Positions 61,319 through 64,000 of a DNA stretch of 64,000 bases are shown piece after piece; within the stretch, counting starts at the first letter, position 1; the number at the start of each line of letters is the position of its first letter. The position numbers were made by a program, and so were the translations under genes. The stretch covers positions 1,426,001-1,490,000 of the forward strand of contig NZ_CP073015.1 of assembly GCF_018080005.1 (NCBI RefSeq). The letters are read 5' to 3'. The notes below the pieces were generated by a model. It worked only from the letters and a program-made list of their open reading frames with translations. It was not told where the DNA came from and searched no databases. This DNA is from Flavobacterium sp. CS20. GTDB lineage: Bacteria > Bacteroidota > Bacteroidia > Flavobacteriales > Flavobacteriaceae.

Positions 61319-64000
61319 CGCTTTAAAGTAAAATGCCCCGTTAAATTACGACCGTCGTCTAAAACAATTTTATACCAATAATCTTGAGACGGCATAGGTT
61401 TATTGTTGTAAAAACCATCCCAAGATTTATCAAGCCCTCTGAATGATTTCAGTAGTTTGCCATAGCGATCAAAAATATAGACAAAAGCTAAAGCTTGTTT
61501 GTTATTAAAAGTGCCTTTAAATCCCCATACATCATTAATACCATCATTGTTTGGAGTAAAAAATGGCATAATTCCAATAACGCCAAAAGTTTTTGGCTGA
61601 ATGCCACAACCCTTGTTATCTCTAACAAACATATCGTGAATACCTGGTAAAACATTTTCAAAAACATTACTCTCTTGGTATGGTCCATCAGGATTGTCTA
61701 AGGCATATTCATAATCTCCAAGGCTATTTTCAGAAACCAAAACTTCAACGGTATTGTTGTCTCTATTAAACTCTTCTATTTCTAAGCTATAAGTCGCCAA
61801 GCCAGAAGAAATAACTTCAATAGTTCTAAAATTTGTGCAACCTGTTTCAATGGCAGTTATTTCTAATTCGTAAACTCCAGCTTCATTCACTGCAATTTCA
61901 GACGTGGTTTCATTTGTTGATGTCCATAAATATTCAAAGTCATTAAGTTGATTAGCAGAAATTCCAGAGGTTAAAATAATAGGATTTGGAAAGTCTTCTA
62001 CACAATAAACCAAAATTTCATCTTCAGCAACCTGAGGTAAAGCAACAACTTCTAAGCTTAGAATACCTAAATCTTTACAAGGTGTTCCGTTTTCTATACT
62101 AAAAAACACATCTTGCTGAAAAGGATTTTCAATTGTAAAATTTGAAGGATTATTGATGGGGTTAATTTCATTTAAGGCATCATTTTCTGTCATATAAAAT
62201 GCATCAGCAACTAAATTTTCTTGAGTTTCAATAGATGTTAAATCAAAAGTTTGAATACCATTTTGGCTATCATCACACTGCTTTAACGTGAAATTTTCAG
62301 TAGTAAAATCTTGAATATCCAAAGTCAATTCTGTAACAGAAGAACATCCCGAAATAATATTCTCAACTCTAACACCGAGTATTTGAGGCGTTTCTGTATT
62401 CGTATAATTCTCAGGGGTTTGAATCGGGTTAATATTGTTTTGAGCATCGCTAACAGATTCATAATAAGTAAATTCAAAATCACTCAAGGCAGATTGATTA
62501 GTGATGAATTGAAGATTAGCTTGAGTCAAGTCAAATTCAGCAGAATTGGTGTGTAAATTTTGTGCACATTCGGTTAGTTGAGCAAAATTTGTTTCTGGAA
62601 AAGGAAAATATGTAACATTAGCTACTCCAATTCTACCGCAAGTTCCATCATTCAAATCCACATCCAAAGTGTAGGTTTCTTGAAATGGCAAGTCAACATT
62701 TGGAGGTTGAGAAATATTTAAAGTTGGAGTTGTTTCTCCAGTAATAATTTCACCATTTAACTTCCATAAATAAACAGCATTAGGGATATCATCATAACTT
62801 AATGTAAAACTTTCACCATCACACAAGTCTAATTGTTGAGTATTGGTACCAACAATATCAATTTTAGATGAAAGCAAAGATTGGATAAAAGGTGGTAATC
62901 CAAAATTAGTTTGATTGCCTAAGCTAATGGCACCGTTTGCAAAACTCTCGGTGTAATCAGCTTGATTTCCAGCTAATTCAGGATTGTTAATCACAGACAA
63001 AAAGCTTTGCCCAACCATACTTCTATATATTTTTCCATTAGGTGCCAATTGAATAGCACCAGCAAGATTACCAGAAACGCCATTAAAAGTAAAGAGAGAG
63101 TTGGGAATATCTAAAGCTTCTAAATCCCATTGCAAAAGAGTTGGAGCATTAAATTGAGTTACAGAAGCATAGGCTTTTGTCCCTTCTGGAGAAAATTCAA
63201 CACTGTATGCATTCACATTGTTAACCAATTCCAAAGGATTTGAAACCACACCAAGAGTGGAATCAAAATCAAATAAATACACATTTCCTGTTCCTTGGTC
63301 AACTTCATTTACAGGGTCAAAATCCATAGTTTGATTGGCTGTGATAAGTTTATCTCCATTGGGTGAAGCTTTTAAATAACCTATTGCCGCTCGTCGGTAA
63401 CTGTCCGTAGATACAAAAGGTCCAACTTGAGAAGTTACAGGTGTTTCGTTTAATCCATTTTCGTCTATAAAAAATGCATAAAACGTATCTTTAAAATGGG
63501 TTATGACCCAAATAGAATTACAATTTTCTCCACGAACCGCAGTAATTTTTTCTGAACATTTATATTTGACATCTTCAGAATTGTTAGGGTCATAGGTGAC
63601 GAGTTCAATATTTTTTTGATTAGGAACAACGTTTCCTAAACCGCCATTTAGCGACATATCAACAACTGAATAAGCAAAGCCATTATTAAATCCATCATCA
63701 GCTTGTGGAACAGATTGGTTGGTGTCAGTATAAGTTGTTCGTGGTGAACCATCAGGGTTTGCTGGTCCTTGATTGGGATATGCAAAGGCATTTTCGTGAT
63801 GAGGTTCATCAACAGTAAACACAAAATACAAATCTTCGTTGGTTGGATGTGGCACAATCAAACCACTTGATGTACTTGATGGATCACCATTTAACCCAGT
63901 TCCGCCAAAATAATTAGCATTAGACATAATTTGATGATTGGCATTCCAAATGGTTTGTCCATCGGTGTAAAATAACAAATCGCCATTAGCTTTTGAAATA
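61315..64000 (-). CDS. T9SS type B secreted protein (N-terminus outside window)
   Basis: A large extracellular protein of at least 895 residues, still open at the window edge. The front is a beta-propeller-like region (AIQLAPNGKIYRSMVGQSFL, YLFDFDSTLGVVSNPLELVN), followed by Ig-like repeats (YVWKLNGE-type segments, CDDSQNGIQTFDLTSIETQE). The C-terminus is a gliding-motility-type domain: FFTPNNDGINDVWGFKG, YIFDRYGKLLKSFRGLDKSW, and TGHFTLKR, the type B sorting signal read by the type IX secretion system. It probably ends up on the cell surface or secreted; the ligand is unknown. Confidence 0.88.
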   Translation of the reverse strand, partial: ISKANGDLLFYTDGQTIWNANHQIMSNANYFGGTGLNGDPSSTSSGLIVPHPTNEDLYFVFTVDEPHHENAFAYPNQGPANPDGSPRTTYTDTNQSVPQADDGFNNGFAYSVVDMSLNGGLGNVVPNQKNIELVTYDPNNSEDVKYKCSEKITAVRGENCNSIWVITHFKDTFYAFFIDENGLNETPVTSQVGPFVSTDSYRRAAIGYLKASPNGDKLITANQTMDFDPVNEVDQGTGNVYLFDFDSTLGVVSNPLELVNNVNAYSVEFSPEGTKAYASVTQFNAPTLLQWDLEALDIPNSLFTFNGVSGNLAGAIQLAPNGKIYRSMVGQSFLSVINNPELAGNQADYTESFANGAISLGNQTNFGLPPFIQSLLSSKIDIVGTNTQQLDLCDGESFTLSYDDIPNAVYLWKLNGEIITGETTPTLNISQPPNVDLPFQETYTLDVDLNDGTCGRIGVANVTYFPFPETNFAQLTECAQNLHTNSAEFDLTQANLQFITNQSALSDFEFTYYESVSDAQNNINPIQTPENYTNTETPQILGVRVENIISGCSSVTELTLDIQDFTTENFTLKQCDDSQNGIQTFDLTSIETQENLVADAFYMTENDALNEINPINNPSNFTIENPFQQDVFFSIENGTPCKDLGILSLEVVALPQVAEDEILVYCVEDFPNPIILTSGISANQLNDFEYLWTSTNETTSEIAVNEAGVYELEITAIETGCTNFRTIEVISSGLATYSLEIEEFNRDNNTVEVLVSENSLGDYEYALDNPDGPYQESNVFENVLPGIHDMFVRDNKGCGIQPKTFGVIGIMPFFTPNNDGINDVWGFKGTFNNKQALAFVYIFDRYGKLLKSFRGLDKSWDGFYNNKPMPSQDYWYKIVLDDGRNLTGHFTLKR

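Overview
The window is a chromosomal segment of a marine-type Flavobacteriaceae bacterium (Bacteroidota). The evidence is AT-rich DNA, many TAnnTTTG promoter boxes, a gliding/T9SS type B C-terminal domain at the right edge, a YpdA-type bacillithiol reductase, and gene strings typical of the class: bamD-rpoZ-coaBC-DUF4835-recN, fabH-accB-accC, AraC/hemA, and YtxH-holin-DUF6327.

Layout. (1) 0-6 kb is an accessory island. It holds an intact AbiEi/AbiEii pair, an excisionase-like helix-turn-helix gene, DUF6943 and a frameshifted DUF6266 gene (relics of an integrative element), and a second AbiE-type pair that is decaying behind a strikingly regular operator. (2) 6-16.9 kb is core: a GH3 glucosidase, purC, phoH, an HtrA protease, dapF, a GNAT acetyltransferase, mltG, a glycosyltransferase, an HsdR-N-like nuclease-fold protein and holA. 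(3) 16.9-18.6 kb is a Fic gene placed between two copies of a dispersed repeat. (4) 18.6-43.5 kb is core: an RsmB-type methyltransferase, an ECF sigma cassette, an ABC exporter, fabI, recN, coaBC, rpoZ, bamD, dapA, an ALDH7-type dehydrogenase, fabH-accBC, hemA, and an operon of CoA transferase, HemJ-like protein, histidine kinase and enoyl-CoA hydratase. (5) 43.6-44.2 kb has tRNA-Ser(GCT) and tRNA-Pro(TGG); the latter is preceded by two perfect-looking 129-bp tandem units that copy pieces of the tRNA. (6) 44.4-54.4 kb is a single-strand cluster of about twelve secreted or lipoprotein genes, mostly unrecognised, with one OmpA-like anchor and an AraC regulator upstream. It is the best candidate for an undescribed system. 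(7) 55-64 kb is core again: an envelope-stress-type YtxH operon, tatA, ypdA, a MITE-like element, an MscS channel, trmD, and the end of a large T9SS-exported protein.

A second theme is damage. At least six otherwise core or conserved genes are split by single-base shifts (ABC exporter, DUF4835, histidine kinase, HemJ, CoA-transferase A, DUF6266), plus two lipoprotein genes in the secreted cluster. The density suggests either consensus errors in the assembly or real, recent gene decay; raw reads would decide. All coordinates, motifs and frameshift positions were read by eye; no similarity search was run.
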